Source: Pteria penguin (lineage: Eukaryota > Mollusca > Bivalvia > Pterioida > Pteriidae). From it: a stretch of DNA of 64,000 nt. The position numbers were made by a program, and so were the translations under genes. Below the pieces are notes generated by a model, which saw only the letters and a program-made list of their open reading frames with translations, had not been told where the DNA came from and did no database searches. This document shows positions 9,831-22,273 of the stretch, piece by piece. How positions within the stretch are numbered: position 1 is the first letter of the stretch; the number at the start of each line of letters is the position of its first letter. Location of the stretch: contig CM068585.1 of the NCBI GenBank assembly GCA_035048485.1, positions 52,392,410-52,456,409 on the forward strand. Direction: 5' to 3'.

Positions 9831-11640
9831 AATTAGCATAGGGATGATTCTAGGCATTTTCAAATGGGTCCCCTAAGCTATAAATTGGGAATTTTTATTC
9901 AAATTGGGATTTCTTTTTTCTGTTTAACAAACATTCTATGGTTCACTGTTCGATCATTTTGGTTTCAACACTGCTCTTCAAACATTTATATATTATGAGA
10001 ATTCCAATCACCTGCTTGGCATAATCATGAAAATGTGACCTCTAGCTGTCACCAATGCAGGACTAATTCATTTATATACGCCGCTTTGCTTTAATTTAGT
10101 AGGCAAGACAGATAAATGTAAATTGCCATTAGACATTCTAGGACAAACACCAATTAACCGGAAAAAATTATTAGCAGTTGTGGTATTTTCCATAATACAT
10201 ACCAATTATGAATATATACCTAAAACTTAACATTAGTTCACCTTGATAAAACATCATACATGTCATGTATGAAAAAAGCAATCAATCACTGGTCAGATTT
10301 CGATATTGATTTTATTTGCACGAACAAATAGAATTACTACTTGACCAATACATATTCTTGTATAACATCACACATTTGAACATGATAAACATATTAGCAA
10401 GGTGATCAGGTGTTAATTTATATCTTATTTGTAGCCTTGTTGTTTATAAATCACCATATATTCAGTACATTAGTTCTGAAATATAAGGAATTATTGTTAT
10501 AATGTCATACCACAATACAAATTGATGACAATGAAACTGCATGTAGTAAATTTCTCACTGTGTTGTACTGTGTTTTATGTAGATCTAAGGCAGTGAATAT
10601 TGGAATGATAGGCATTGTTTGATGCAAAGAATGACGGACATCTAATAGATTTTAAAACACAGAACATGGCTAATCAAATCCACCCGTTTTCATTTGTTTA
10701 TTGAATCCCATACTGGTACATCTCATTTCACGATGGCAAGATTAAGTTTACGTAGTCTACATTCTATGTGATGAACAATATGCTAACAGGTTGCAATAAT
10801 GGAGATAAACTTAAGGTATCTGATGCACAATTGACCAAACTTTTATGCCTGGTAAGGTATATATATCATATGTGCATTCAAAAGGCACATGTATGTGGTT
10901 CACAAAAATAAGGGTTTTTCTTCTAAGATTACTAAGGGAAGATAACTCTTCCACGTCAAACATTATTGCGCAATATTTCTGCATAAGTCTGTAATGGGCC
11001 AGTTTTGATGTTAAAAATTTCCCTTTCTGTGGCCACAATCTTCCTGATGTTTACACAGATACCATTCTGCCTTAATTAAAGAAATTTATGAAGGCTACCT
11101 CTCATGATAATCAACATAAACGTACAATGACATTTAATTTGGGAGCTTTTTTTAAGTTTGCTCATCTCGGATCTTATTGTAATTCATGCCCACTGTATCT
11201 GTCCATCAGTAATGTTTTTAATTCAGTCAAGTTAATGATATATAAATGAATGTTAAAAGAATGCAATGTGTTTCTGAGAAAGTTTTGATAACAATATTTG
11301 CCTCCATCAAGCACGTTTTACCTTGACACTAATGACAGCCTTCTGAAATATGAAAAGAAGAGACACTACACAGACATAGACTGATAACTAAATGATTCCT
11401 GCATATCTTCCTGCATATTTCTGGTGATTTAAAATAAAAAGAGATAAGACATATAGATATTAATATTTATCATTTTCTAGTCTATATGTTGCAATAAAAG
11501 TTGCACAGACATAAAGTTGATATAACCTGTAGCTGTACCCTCCCAGTCCCAGCTTCATCTCCCCTTTCACCGTACGTCTGCTCAAATACAGCGGACCACA
11601 CTTAAAATATTGACAAAACTCGAGATTTCCGATGAAAACC
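9831..11640. other. AT-rich stretch, no gene seen
   Basis: The 75-codon minus frame at 10,811-11,038 has no recognisable domain. Its surroundings (10,800-11,050) share words with 12,090-12,150 (ATGGGCCAGTTTTGATGTTA against the ATGGGCTAATTTTACATCAG and GATACCTTAA words), so it is probably dispersed repeat. The rest looks unique and non-coding. Confidence 0.4.
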
Positions 11641-11642
11641 CC

Positions 11643-11873
11643 CTACTCCACAAATCGCCGTCCTTGTGTCCACTCATTTAGACGAAACTTTTCACTACCT
11701 ATGACCTTTCCTATTCCAGGACAACACGCATCACAACCTTCGATGTTCTCGCATATATGGCCCGATATATAATTATGATCAATCAAAATATTCGTATTTT
11801 CCTGTATATTTTGAGTGATTTTCGGTTTTTCGTAACGCCCGAGTTTACTTATATTTCGTACGTGCGCCGCCAT
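11643..11873 (-). CDS. Candidate first exon of an unidentified gene
   Basis: A 76-codon frame begins at an ATG in the context CCAATATGGCGGCGCACG. This CpG-rich ATGGCGGC start is common in real first exons and overlaps a YY1-like promoter motif. The frame opens MAAHVRNISKLGRYEKPK, contains CDACCPGIGK and ends at 11,643. The local sequence is clearly richer in CpG than its surroundings, and a CT-rich, relatively GC-rich stretch continues to about 11,530. I recognise no domain. It may be a short protein, a first exon whose donor I cannot place, or chance. A poly-T tract lies just upstream (11,892-11,948). Confidence 0.3.
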   Translation of the reverse strand: MAAHVRNISKLGRYEKPKITQNIQENTNILIDHNYISGHICENIEGCDACCPGIGKVIGSEKFRLNEWTQGRRFVE

Positions 11874-11891
11874 ATTGGCAAACGATGGAAG

Positions 11892-11949
11892 CTTTTTTTT
11901 TTTTCCTTTTTTTTTTTTTTTTTGCTTTGTTTGTTTTTTTTTTTTTTTA
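11892..11949. repeat. Poly-T tracts
   Basis: Three long T runs broken only by CC, GC and G. They make the 88-codon plus frame over this region meaningless. Confidence 0.9.
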
Positions 11950-13080
11950 ATTTTGTTTGTAAGTATTTAACTATATTTCTGTTATACATATCGACTTTGA
12001 AAGTGAAATATATGCACTTTTAAGCAATGTAAAATGAAAATTAATGATGTTTTATTTTTCTACCGATAATTCCAAAGGTCTGTTCTTAAACTGTCGAGTT
12101 GAATGGGCTAATTTTACATCAGATACCTTAAACTTGGCATATAACTTTATATTTATAAGAGGCAGTACCAGTTCGCATTTTGGTATGATTGCTTGTATTT
12201 TGTCGGAGTTATGACTCTAGAACTTAAAAATTGTCAAGGATTTTACATTTTCCCGACAATTTTCTGCAGTCATTCAAGGTATTGCATTGAAACTTGATGT
12301 ATACAAAATTGTACATTACTAACAGAAGTTTCACCTGAAAACCCGAAATCTATTTGACCTACTATTTTGACCTATTGACCCCAAACATAATCCCATGCAA
12401 GCTGTCTTCATGTACTATCACTGTGTAAAGTATTTTCAATATTAAAGATTCCTATAAATGGTTATCATCTGGAAACCCAAAATCCATTATTGGTAACAGT
12501 GACCTACTTATTTGACCTACTAATAACTATTAACATGTTGACATATACGTTCACAATCAAAATTTTGTGTTAAACAAAGCTTGGAAAAGAAATACATTCA
12601 CAAATGTTTATTGCAGAAATATAAACTACATAAAAACATATTGAACTGCAATTTTATTATAAATATCATCCATCCTGGACCCAGGTTACAGAGAAAAAAG
12701 AATCCGTGTGTGTAAGGATAACACACAAGTAACCCGAATGCACAGCTTATGTAAGCATAATAAGGCACAGTCCATAGTTCTTCTGAGGGGGGTGGGGGTG
12801 AGAGAGGACCGATTTTGCAAAAGATTAAAAAGTAAATTAAACGAGCAAACCCAATTTCACAAGATAACGGAATACTTTATTTCTACAAATTTGATGTGAA
12901 AAGATATCGCTCTTATTGATCCTAGCATAAATATCAGAGTACACCCTTGAATGTCAAATGAACGGTGCCTACATCTAGGTCAAACATGTGGGGAAACCAA
13001 TATAGAATGTCCTTGAATAGCTTTTAGTCTCGCTTTTATTTTTCAATTAAAGTTGGCAATTAAAATAATTTTACACTACA
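11950..13080. other. Repeat-derived intergenic stretch
   Basis: 12,010-12,540 carries TTTGACCTACTATTTTGACC-type words and blocks such as ACCTGAAAACCCGAAAT and ATCTGGAAACCCAAAAT about 120 bp apart, indicating diverged tandem units. 12,540-13,080 shows no gene; the 63-codon plus frame at 12,708 has no recognisable features. Confidence 0.4.
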
Positions 13081-13084
13081 TTCA

Positions 13085-13260
13085 TATAAATCTATCAGAA
13101 CGTGTCAGCGAGTTTACACGTGGTCATCCGCACTGAATTAAATCCTAAATTTACCATTGGTGTAAAACTCTTGGGGTGTGGTTTTACTGAACCGCGGTAA
13201 CGCATGCGACATTCCTAAACTTATGTCAAAGGATGGTCCGGCTAGTGCCGGTGTTATATA
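13085..13260. repeat. Dispersed repeat, copy 2 (first copy 3180-3360)
   Basis: Aligned in the same orientation with 3180-3360. It ends where the foldback element at 13,246 starts. Confidence 0.5.
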
Positions 13261-14892
13261 GTAGTTTTCCCCCTAGCCATTTTTCTCCCCCGGAAAAATG
13301 GCTATATAGTAGTTTTCCCCCGGAAAAATGGCTATATAGTAGTTTTCCCCCGGGGGAAATTTGGCTATATAGCCACCCCCCCTCTTATAGCCATTTTTCC
13401 CCGGGGAAAAACTACTATATAGTGGATTTTCCCCCAATGTGAAATTCCGGATTTTCTTTTCACATATACATGTAAGTAAATCTAGCTTGTTACCTTGTTT
13501 AAAATAAATAGTTTTCTATTTAAAATAGAGATATCTCAATTTTTTATACGGAGATATATCCAATAAATTTAGAGATATCTCATTTTCTTAAGTCTTCAAT
13601 TTTAATCTCTTTTCCAAATAAAAATGTATATATTTAGAACAGAGATTTATATACTAGAATTTCTTTCGCGATATCTTTATTTAATCCGAGAAATCTCTAT
13701 ATATACAAATGGAAAAAAGAAAAACAAGTTCGTTTTTATGCCCCCCGGAATGAAATTCGGAGGCATCTAGTTTTTGGCCTGTCTGTGACTCTTAGTCTGT
13801 GGCAAAAACCTTGACTGTATCGTTTGTACCAAGAGGTACAAGGCTTTGAAACTCCACATATAGTTTTCTTGTGATGAACTTTTATTTGGGACCATGATTT
13901 TTTAAATTAGTGACTTTGACCTTGGTGCTGTACGTTTTTAAAAACTTAAACTTTGGCTGTATCTTTTGTACCAAAAGGAGAAGGGGTTTTGAACTTTATA
14001 TATAGATTACTTGTGATAAGATCTTTAATTTGGGACCATGACTTTTGACCTAATGACCTTGACCTTTAAATGTGACCTACTTTTCAAAAACTTTAACCTT
14101 GACTATATCTTCTACACAAAAGGGTGTAGAGCTTTGAAACTTAGCATATAGACAGTTTTAGATGAAACCTTTCATAATTTGCGTAAGGGACAAGGAAATC
14201 GCATTCTTGTGATCATGATTTACAACATCTGCGACTAGACAAGCCTTGTCGTAGATTGCAAATCGTGGACACCTGGATGGAATTCCCTTCTGTTATTTTC
14301 ATGTTCATCATGTACTCTGTAGATGATGAGCGATATTGTGATATATAAAATGCATCAGTCTTAGTTTATTTAGGAATTGAATGTTCAAGGAATTCTTGCA
14401 CGTTCATTTCTTATATTTGTCATTGGAACATTTTGATAGATAAAATCATATTTTACTTATGTTGTATTACGAAAAGTTGCCTGGTATCGAATCTGGAGTC
14501 ACAGCCTGACGTCATGATTGACATCTATACGCAAGTAAATGACAATTTTCACTATGAAAGAATAGAAGAAAATAGCATACTATGGTAAATATATAAAAAT
14601 AAAGACTTGTAAATAAATACATAAAACAAAAAATAAATACACACACATACACGCACAAACAAAACACCTAACACCACAGGCTATTACTACAGTACATTTG
14701 TATTTCAAATGTTATCTAACTAATACAGAACGAACGTGTATAATTTCAAAACCGTTACGTAAGGGGGAAAAACTACTATGGGGGAAAGACTACTATATAG
14801 TAGTTTTTCCGCCATGGGGGAAAAACTACTATATAGCAATTTTTCCGGGGGGAAAAACTACTATGGGGGAAAAACTACTATATAACACCGGT
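13246..14892. mobile_element. Non-autonomous element with composite palindromic inverted ends
   Basis: The left end reads CCGGTGTTATATAGTAGTTT, then TCCCCC. The right end is its inverse, GGGGGAAAAACTACTATATA then ACACCGG. Each end is built from modules that recur: GGCTATATAG, CTACTATATAGTAG, TTTTTCCCCC and GGAAAAATGG. At the left, a unit of about 31 bp repeats in tandem (about 13,302-13,365), then flips to its inverse (13,350-13,425). The right end (14,764-14,886) has several GGGGGAAAAACTACTA blocks. The interior carries a generic dispersed repeat (13,739-14,200) and no transposase frame. I could not find a target site duplication. Confidence 0.65.
13739..14200. repeat. Dispersed repeat with internal tandem units of about 140 bp
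   Basis: It starts with ATGCCCCCCGGAATGAAATT then CGGAGGCATC, a small inverted pair. It then carries about three diverged units sharing AACCTTGACTATATCTT, ACCAAAAGG, GCTTTGAAACT, ATATAG, TTGTGAT, TTTGGGACCATGA and TGACCTTGACCT. It lies inside the element at 13,246-14,892. Confidence 0.65.
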
Positions 14893-15865
14893 CCACAATA
14901 AAACTGTCATTCAAAATTATAACTAGTATTAGCTATTCCAAATAACGCTAGAGGGCGCTTTGTAACTTTTGTTATTCCTTGCGATATCTAATACGAGGTC
15001 CGTGGCTCAAACACAACAAGCAGAATTAATATTTTGTAGAAGTTAAAGTAAGGATATTTGGAATGTAAGTTGATGTTTTTTTTACAATCTTTTGGATCTC
15101 CTTTAAAGTATCGTTTGTTATTGTATGCGTGACATATGTTATTTAACACAAAAAGCATAAAACATGATCGTCAACTGCTACTTTGATTCATGTTGCAATC
15201 CAGTCAAATAACGATTCTGTGAAAAGTATGTGGTATAGCAAATGTTTTCACTCATGGATATGAAGTACATATATATTTGAAGTTAAATAGGTTTAAAAAG
15301 CAATGATAAAAGCTCCCAATTTTTGTCAGAATGTTTGGAAAATAAAAACTATACATTGTTTTGTCACATTCAATTCCCTTTCAATTAAATTATTATTAAT
15401 TTTTTTTTATTATTTTTGAATTAATAAGATGCATTCAGTAATTTATTTATGTTATCCTATTTCAAATTATTTTCATATACTAAGAAGTCAAGTGCCTACA
15501 TCCTGATTACCACCTGACATATATAACACAGAATGCAGATGTAAGTTCTGTTGGAGTTATCCTTCTTACACAACTGTTTTATCTTCTTTTTCCTTAATTC
15601 TTATGAGAGTTACCTCTCTCACATCACAAAAAAGAAAATGTGATTTAGGCATGTCCAAAATGTCCTTTATAGCGTTAATTCCAATTAGCATATCAAATTA
15701 ACTGTTGCATACAACTTTGGGATGACTTTATGCTATATATGTTATATCAATTTGTGTGTTTTCGTATGGATTAGTTTTTAAGTGGAAATGCTACATGTAT
15801 GGCTAAAATTATTCATATACATAACATGCTCTTATTTGAAATATAGAAATTATGGTAACATGTAC
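14893..15865. other. AT-rich stretch, no gene seen
   Basis: No frame or motif worth naming. Confidence 0.4.
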
Positions 15866-15867
15866 AT

Positions 15868-16155
15868 TTACACACAACGTTCTCGTTTGATGTGACGGTA
15901 CTCGATGACATGATACTATTTTCTTCTACACACAATGTCCTCGATTGGCATAATAGTACTTCTTTCTACACACAATGTCATCAAATGGCACAATAATACT
16001 TCCTTCTTCTCACAAATTTCTCGATTGGCATGATAATACTTCCTTCAACAGACAATGTCCTCGATTGGCATGATAGTATTTCCTTCTAGATACATTGTCC
16101 TCAAATGGCACAGTAGTACTTCTTTCTACACACAACGTCCTCAAATGGCACCAAT
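15868..16155. repeat. 40-bp minisatellite, about six to seven diverged units
   Basis: The unit contains CTACACACAATGTCCTC, then GATTGGCA or AAATGGCA, then TAATAGTACTTCTTT. Copies start at about 15,926, 15,966, 16,006, 16,046, 16,086 and 16,126, an exact 40-bp spacing, with a more diverged copy near 15,868. Confidence 0.85.
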
Positions 16156-16930
16156 ACACTCACGTACCGAGGTACCGTTTAACTACCAAGGAACTTTTCC
16201 CGGCTATCTCGGTATGTATATCTCGCTAAAACTCAGAAATATAACACAGCTAACACCCACAAATTAGTGTGCGTATATCGCTGCAGCGGTCGTATGTTAC
16301 ACACAGTGTGTGATGTACCGTTTTACACTGCGATCGACCGTTTAAACTCTTCCACACACTCTATTGATTGGGTTAATTTATTGAGTTTCGTAATCCGACC
16401 CAAATACGAAGATCCGACGAAGAAATGTCGACATGGCCTGAACAGTTAATTTTTGTATGTTATATTCTTTCTGGACAAATCAATGTTTACCAGCTAATAC
16501 TTTTCTAAGCCAGAGGACGTAGGGTGAAAAATTTTCTGATTTGGATTTGCTCACATGATGATGATTACAAAACATTGAACACTTGATCATTGATAAATAC
16601 TGTAGTACGTTTCCACGTGCTATTTAAATACTTTAGGGAGTTAAAGATCTGATTCTGAAGTACATTTAATTACTTATTCTATTTATTTTTATTTCATAAA
16701 TACCTCAATTTATCCTCTGGACTGCATAAATATGGGATATACAGATTGGAGTGATCGTGTTGGTGACAGAGGAAATTCTGGATGAGAGACCGGCACTTTT
16801 CGGCATGTATATTCACCTCACTTCGAACAGAATTACCTCTTCATTATATTGGAAACAATTGAAGAAAAAGATTGTTATAATTGCTTTTGAAAGATATCAC
16901 GTGCAAATGTAAAGATGTATAATTCTAAGG
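16156..16930. other. CpG-richer stretch followed by plain AT-rich sequence
   Basis: 16,160-16,440 has more CpG than its surroundings, short palindromes (ACACACAGTGTGTG) and a CCAAT on the minus strand (about 16,365), so a promoter is possible. I cannot attach a gene. Plus frames at 16,055-16,449 run partly through the minisatellite and look spurious. Confidence 0.3.
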
Positions 16931-18795
16931 GAACGACCATTTATTTGATTCTATGGGAGCGGGGGAGGGGGGCTTGCATATTTGGTTGAATCGGATTATT
17001 AATTTTCAGTTCTTTGAAGGACAGATATATTCCCTTGATATCCTGGGACAGATTATGTATTTTCTTGACCTTTTTCTTGCTAAAATTGCATTGTAATATA
17101 TGCCATTAACACACATCCTTCTATAAGGTACTGTCCGTTAAGCGCCGCTTGTGTACTATCAGTATTATCGATTGGAGTTAGCAACCGTATGACGTCAAAA
17201 AAAGTACCATTGTGGTCAATTGGGGGGGGGGGGGGAATATATTTTATTTCCTCACTAAATATTAGGACCGCAGTTAAAGGCAGTTGTGTTAAGGCAATAC
17301 ACAATTATATGTTCTATGTTTATTATATAATGTTGAAGAAAACCCGCAAAACATAACATGGCACAGTGCATTATATGAAGCGGGAGACAATGCAACAATC
17401 AACATGCCAAGAAAAATTCTGTAGTGCAACCCTTTCCTTAACTCTGTTTGTTGTGTAATTTCACATAACGACTGTTCTATATCTTTTTGAAATTCGTCTT
17501 GCTGGGCCTAACTTTTAGATTATAAAATTTCAACAGAATTTCAATTTAATTAGACAATGTCTTATAAGACTACACCATTTAACAATTCCATCGCAGTATT
17601 TATACACAATTACCCCTCTTATGAGTTGGGCACAGCTATAAATATTATTGATAGGTTTTGTTGTAAAAACTTTATTACCAAATTGGGCAATATGCCCTTG
17701 CACTTGTTGAATGTTTGTTGTTAACACTACATGTGCTATATATAGCAGTCACAACTAGGGATAAGATTTGAATGTTTGAAAAATTAAACTTGTGAAACAA
17801 TTTGCATTTTTACCATTTCTGCAGAAATAATCTTTATTATATTTCATATGCGGTTTACAAAATAGACTATATAATGTCAATGACGTCGTGGAGTGCCTTA
17901 AGGTTACTGCGTTTCTCCCATTATATTTTGAAAAAAAAACACGCTCTAATACAAGGTACATTCAACAAATAATATGTAAACACTACTTTAATTACATTGG
18001 TCTTTATAATACTAGTTTCTATAGTGGAGTGCATGGTCTCTCTCAGTCTATAGCATCCAGGGGTAGAATTTCTATTTATCACCATAGAAGGATGTGTGAG
18101 GAAGTGTTGCTGTTTTGGCTTAATTCCTGTCCAAATGATATTTTATTCGTTTGTGATTTACGTTGAACTTTGTTATATTTAATGCAAAAAAGCATTTCAT
18201 AAATATTTTTGATATATTGATTTTTCACATTTTGAACTTTGTCTTCAATACTTCTAAATTAAATTTGAGAAAGCTTAGTAGATATTAAACAGAGATGTTC
18301 CGCATGTACAATTTTACATGTTTTAGAACAAATGTTAAAGAAACTACAGATTTATGGCCATCTACAGTAATTGTCCAGCATCATTGTACAATGTTTTCTA
18401 TGTCTAAGTTGAACAATAAAGGCCCATTCGTACACTCTGTTGCACTGATTTGAATGAAACTGTAAAGGAATGAAACACTGTCAACAAATACCACCACCAT
18501 AAATTTTGAAATGCACATGATTTAATTTACACATCAACTTTGCACATGTGCTCAGGTAAGAGATAAGAGAAATTAAATTAAAACCCTTTTTGCCACTTCT
18601 TTTAACTTTAAAATAGCGGTGCTCCTGGCATATAAATGAGAAGCAGACAAGACAGGAGGAAGTTGATAAAGGGATTGGAAATTGGCAGCAAAGGGACACT
18701 ATTCCGAAAAAGATTCCATAGAGAAAATCTCTCCGAAAGATGGAAGAAATATTGTCCCCTATCCGCCCCTCAAAATGGACAAGTATATATATTTA
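16930..18795. repeat. Dispersed repeat, long copy (modules shared with 49,270-49,745)
   Basis: Three modules are collinear with 49,270-49,745. At 16,930-17,125 shared words include GAACGACCATTT, GGATTATTAATTTTCAG, ATATCCTGGGA and ATCCTTCTATAA. At 17,938-18,165 they include AACAAATAATATG, AAACACTACTTT and GTTGCTGTTTTGGCTT. At 18,690-18,790 they include AGAGAAAATCTCTC and TGTCCCCT. Here the modules are separated by about 800 and 520 bp that the other copy lacks. A G14 run lies at 17,221-17,234. Confidence 0.6.
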
Positions 18796-18799
18796 TTAA

Positions 18800-19490
18800 A
18801 AAGCAACAATTTTATATTTTGTTGAGCATATTGAATAGTACGATTTGTTCAATGCTGTAAAAACCGCTGAAATATGAGTTATGGCGAGCGAACATTTACA
18901 TGTTTTGTATAGAACATTCAGCTTTATATTTGCATGATGTGGTATATGTACATGCTAGTAGCCAGAATATTTATTTTCATTTCAGTCAAAGCCAGATAGA
19001 TTTTTTTTTATTTCCAGCATTTTCAGGGTCAGAATATTTATTTCCAAAAAGTAACCTCCATCCCTCTTCTCAGAATCAAATGGTCGTCCCGAAAACTTAA
19101 AAGGCATAACAGTTTAGGTTCAGGTAGCATACGTGTGTGAAGTCATCTCTGGTGATATTCACACGTATTTATGGACTGACTTGTAAATATCAATCAATAA
19201 TGGTCATAGGATTTCAGCCTGTACTTATGGGCGTGGTGAAAAATATACAGGTTTGCTATTCTTATCTTACCATCTTCACATTTTCATTAAGAAAACAGTC
19301 TTGTGTCAAATTGATTTCTCAAATTAAGTGAACGAGTACATTAGAAATACAACATGTCATAAATCTGAATTCAGTACAGGTAATTTGTTTTATTTGTGTT
19401 ATTAATGCTTCTTTGGTAAAGACAATAACAAATCACTTGTCAATTTCCTTTATTATGCCCTGATCTAAGAAGACATATTGCTCTGCATAT
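18800..19490. other. AT-rich stretch, no gene seen
   Basis: Only short frames; nothing recognisable. Confidence 0.4.
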
Positions 19491-19491
19491 G

Positions 19492-19543
19492 ATTGCTAGT
19501 TGTTTAAGTGAATATTTAAAGATTCACTCAAACAACTAGCAAT
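19492..19543. repeat. Near-perfect hairpin, 22-bp stem and 8-base loop
   Basis: The arms 19,492-19,513 and 19,522-19,543 are complementary at 21 of 22 positions around ATTTAAAG. It could be the core of a small palindromic element or a structured RNA. Confidence 0.7.
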
Positions 19544-19719
19544 TATATGGGAGGTTCATAAATTTTAAGAATTTAATAGAGTTGGTCAAGGTCACTATTA
19601 CAGGGCAAGATGGGAAGGGAAATCATAAGTGTTGAACATCCTGTTTATAAAATGCCAGATATTTGAATTATACAAAATTAAAAATAGATAACAGATAAAG
19701 TGTTTTCTTCTTAAGGTGA

Positions 19720-19998
19720 GTGTTCTTCAAGTTCTGAGGTGCCAAAGACCACAACTGTCATGGCTACGTCTGGCCTTGATAGCAAACAGATTGTGAGTAT
19801 ATAAGGTAACCAGTCTTTTCAGTCACTATTCATATAATACAAATGTTGCTTATGGCTAGGTACATGTATTGCTATGATGTTTCTGTATAGGTATAGCATC
19901 AGTGAATATGGAATTGTAAAAAAATATTTTCCTTACAGGACATTCGCTCTGGTAAACTAGAACAAATCACCAGACCGAAGCAGTTTATACAAGACTGA
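19720..19998 (+). CDS. Candidate pair of terminal exons of an unidentified gene
   Basis: An acceptor-like TTTTCTTCTTAAG precedes a frame SSSSEVPKTTTV then MATSGLDSKQI, ending at a donor (ATT|GTGAGTAT, about 19,791). After a 146-bp gap, TTTTCCTTACAG (about 19,926-19,937) opens DIRSGKLEQITRPKQFIQD and a stop at 19,998. Phase 0 joins both. The splice signals are good but the peptide is short and unrecognised, and I find no upstream exons. It could be a relic or chance. Confidence 0.25.
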
Positions 19999-19999
19999 A

Positions 20000-20901
20000 A
20001 GCGAAAAGCATACCTGGATGACATTAGAAATAATTTTGGAACCGAAATTGCTTCCAGAAAACACCTGACGATCGGTCCCGAAATTTTAGATTATTTACCG
20101 AACAAGTGTCAATATCACCGGTTTTGTCCGTCGGTCCGAAGATATTTCATTAGTTCATTATTCCCATGTGCATTAATGGGAAATGGCAAAATATATTTTT
20201 TGCGGTTAAATGATTTGACTCAGAGTAAAAAAAAATTACTTTTGAGAAGCAATTGTCAATGTAATATTTCAATCGTGGTATTAATATTTTACTTTGTGCA
20301 TCAATATGCCAAATTCGGTAGAATATTTTATTATAGGTAAAATGGCCAACCATTATAACCGCACTAAAATAATTCTGCTGAGAGTAAAACATTTATATTA
20401 ATGTTATTCAGAGTAAAGAAAAATATTCTGAGTAGCAATGACCAATGGAACATATTAAAAGCGATAAAATTATATTTACTGAGAAAAAAAAATTGAACGC
20501 GATCACAATTAATTATAAGAAGGATGATTAACCACAGCCGACAAGGTAGCTTTCATCAGCCTATTAATTCTTTGAAAAAATTCTCAGATTAGGAATGCAT
20601 CCAAAATCATCACATTAAATTGGCATCCTCTTCTTTTTGTTATTTTCACACTTTTGTTTAATTTTTTTTTTAAATTTTATTATTGTTATTATTATTTTCA
20701 TTTTCACGTCGACGTACCTCCTTATGAATATGCACTATTATGTACTTCGGTTGTTATCCGTATTGTCAACTGCTAATGTTCCTAAACGAAAACTTGCTGT
20801 ATTATTATTGAGACTCAGTTTCATTGTGGTTTTCCATTAAGAAATGGCTTACCTCGGAGAGTAACTCAAGAAATTCATACCTCGGTATGTCGGCAAAACC
20901 A

Positions 20902-20955
<54 letters not shown>

Positions 20956-22140
20956 TTGTGTGTGTGTGTTTGAGGTAATTTGTATATATCTATGAAATTA
21001 CCTCTAAATACCCAGTTGTAAATGTCGTAAAGTGTCATGGGAAAATTACTTTTATACATACCTGATTTGAAGGGTATGAAATTAGTTTTCCCCAGTCTTC
21101 CTCTGTATTTTTCTTTTCATGAACATAAGTCACCTTTTGTCACAGATACGCTAAGTCACTACAGTATCCTCTATTAAAACTGACTTGTCTCCAGTCTTTT
21201 TCTGTATGAAATCTGTATTCGTTTATACTACGTGTCTGCTTTGTCCCATGCCAAACAGATAACACGTCTACTTTGCCAACGTCTTATTTAAAAGGTTTTA
21301 AACAGACCTATTAATTAAAGCGTAGATGCAAGAGTATCAAAATGAGGTTTGAAAATTTAAAGCACTTTTAGAATGTTCGTGGATTTTGCATTTGTGTTAA
21401 GTACCGATTGAGAAATTATGAATCTTGTAAAATGTACTCATCCTTCTGCTACCCTGAGAGATATGTGAAAATATCCATTGCCCGATTTTACGGGACTAGC
21501 CGAATGTAACAAAGATTTCCGATTCAACTTGTTGTACAACATTTGACGTCATTTAACCACAATTCAAACATTACCATTATAATGAAAACCTAGGGCAAAT
21601 TACAATTCTTACAGTTTCTGACGTCAATTAATACGGTGATTAACAACTGAAAAAAGACAACGAGTTGTTAATGGGGCATTGTTTAATAGAGAAGCGGTAT
21701 TTCATGACAGGGACTCGAGAATGTAGATTCTCACATTATATACAAATAATGGTGAGTTTTAAATCTAACTCTAAAAATTGATTAATTTTACATCACTGAA
21801 AAGAGTGGTTGGCTAAACCTCAATAACTATGGAAAGAAACAATTATTCTCAGTTTCGTCCAGAATAAACCCTTCATAATACTTTTCTAACATTTATTTTG
21901 CTATTTTAGATAAGTTGTGAACTCAAATTAATACACTGTATATGGTCGTATATATAGGCATTTGAATCAGAACTCTGTGGAGAGACTGTTAAGATTTTTT
22001 TCTGTATTCATAAAATGATGCACTCCGTTTTCACGCATTTCTAGGCAGAGGAATAAAACTTCAATCCTTGAATGAGAACCCACACTATCTTTATTGATAG
22101 ATGCAGATAGACAATGGTTACATACGCTGCCATAGAGGGC
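20000..22140. other. AT-rich stretch with a (TG)n microsatellite
   Basis: A long TG run at about 20,904-20,970 and nothing else recognisable. Open frames over the TG run are artefacts. Confidence 0.45.
20904..20970. repeat. (TG)n microsatellite
   Basis: About 33 dinucleotides with one TATG and one TTTG interruption near the 3' end. Confidence 0.95.
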
Positions 22141-22273
22141 GTCCAAGTGCTCCGACACTTTTTACTCCGACGCTTTTTATTCCGACAATTTTATATATTT
22201 TACTCCGACAGAAGTGCTACGTGTATCAATCATGCAACCAATGAGCACTTTAGTATTTTTACAATAACTGTAA

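Noticed and set aside
13233..13442. Plus frame with repeated YSSFPPEKWL, and the similar frame at 14,698-14,901
   Set aside because: The repeats are the tandem DNA units of the foldback element's ends, not a protein repeat.
15868..16155. CRISPR array
   Set aside because: A strict 40-bp period with no unique spacers; this is a minisatellite in eukaryotic DNA.
17888..18166. 92-codon plus frame
   Set aside because: It falls in a repeat module whose copy at 49.5 kb does not keep the frame.
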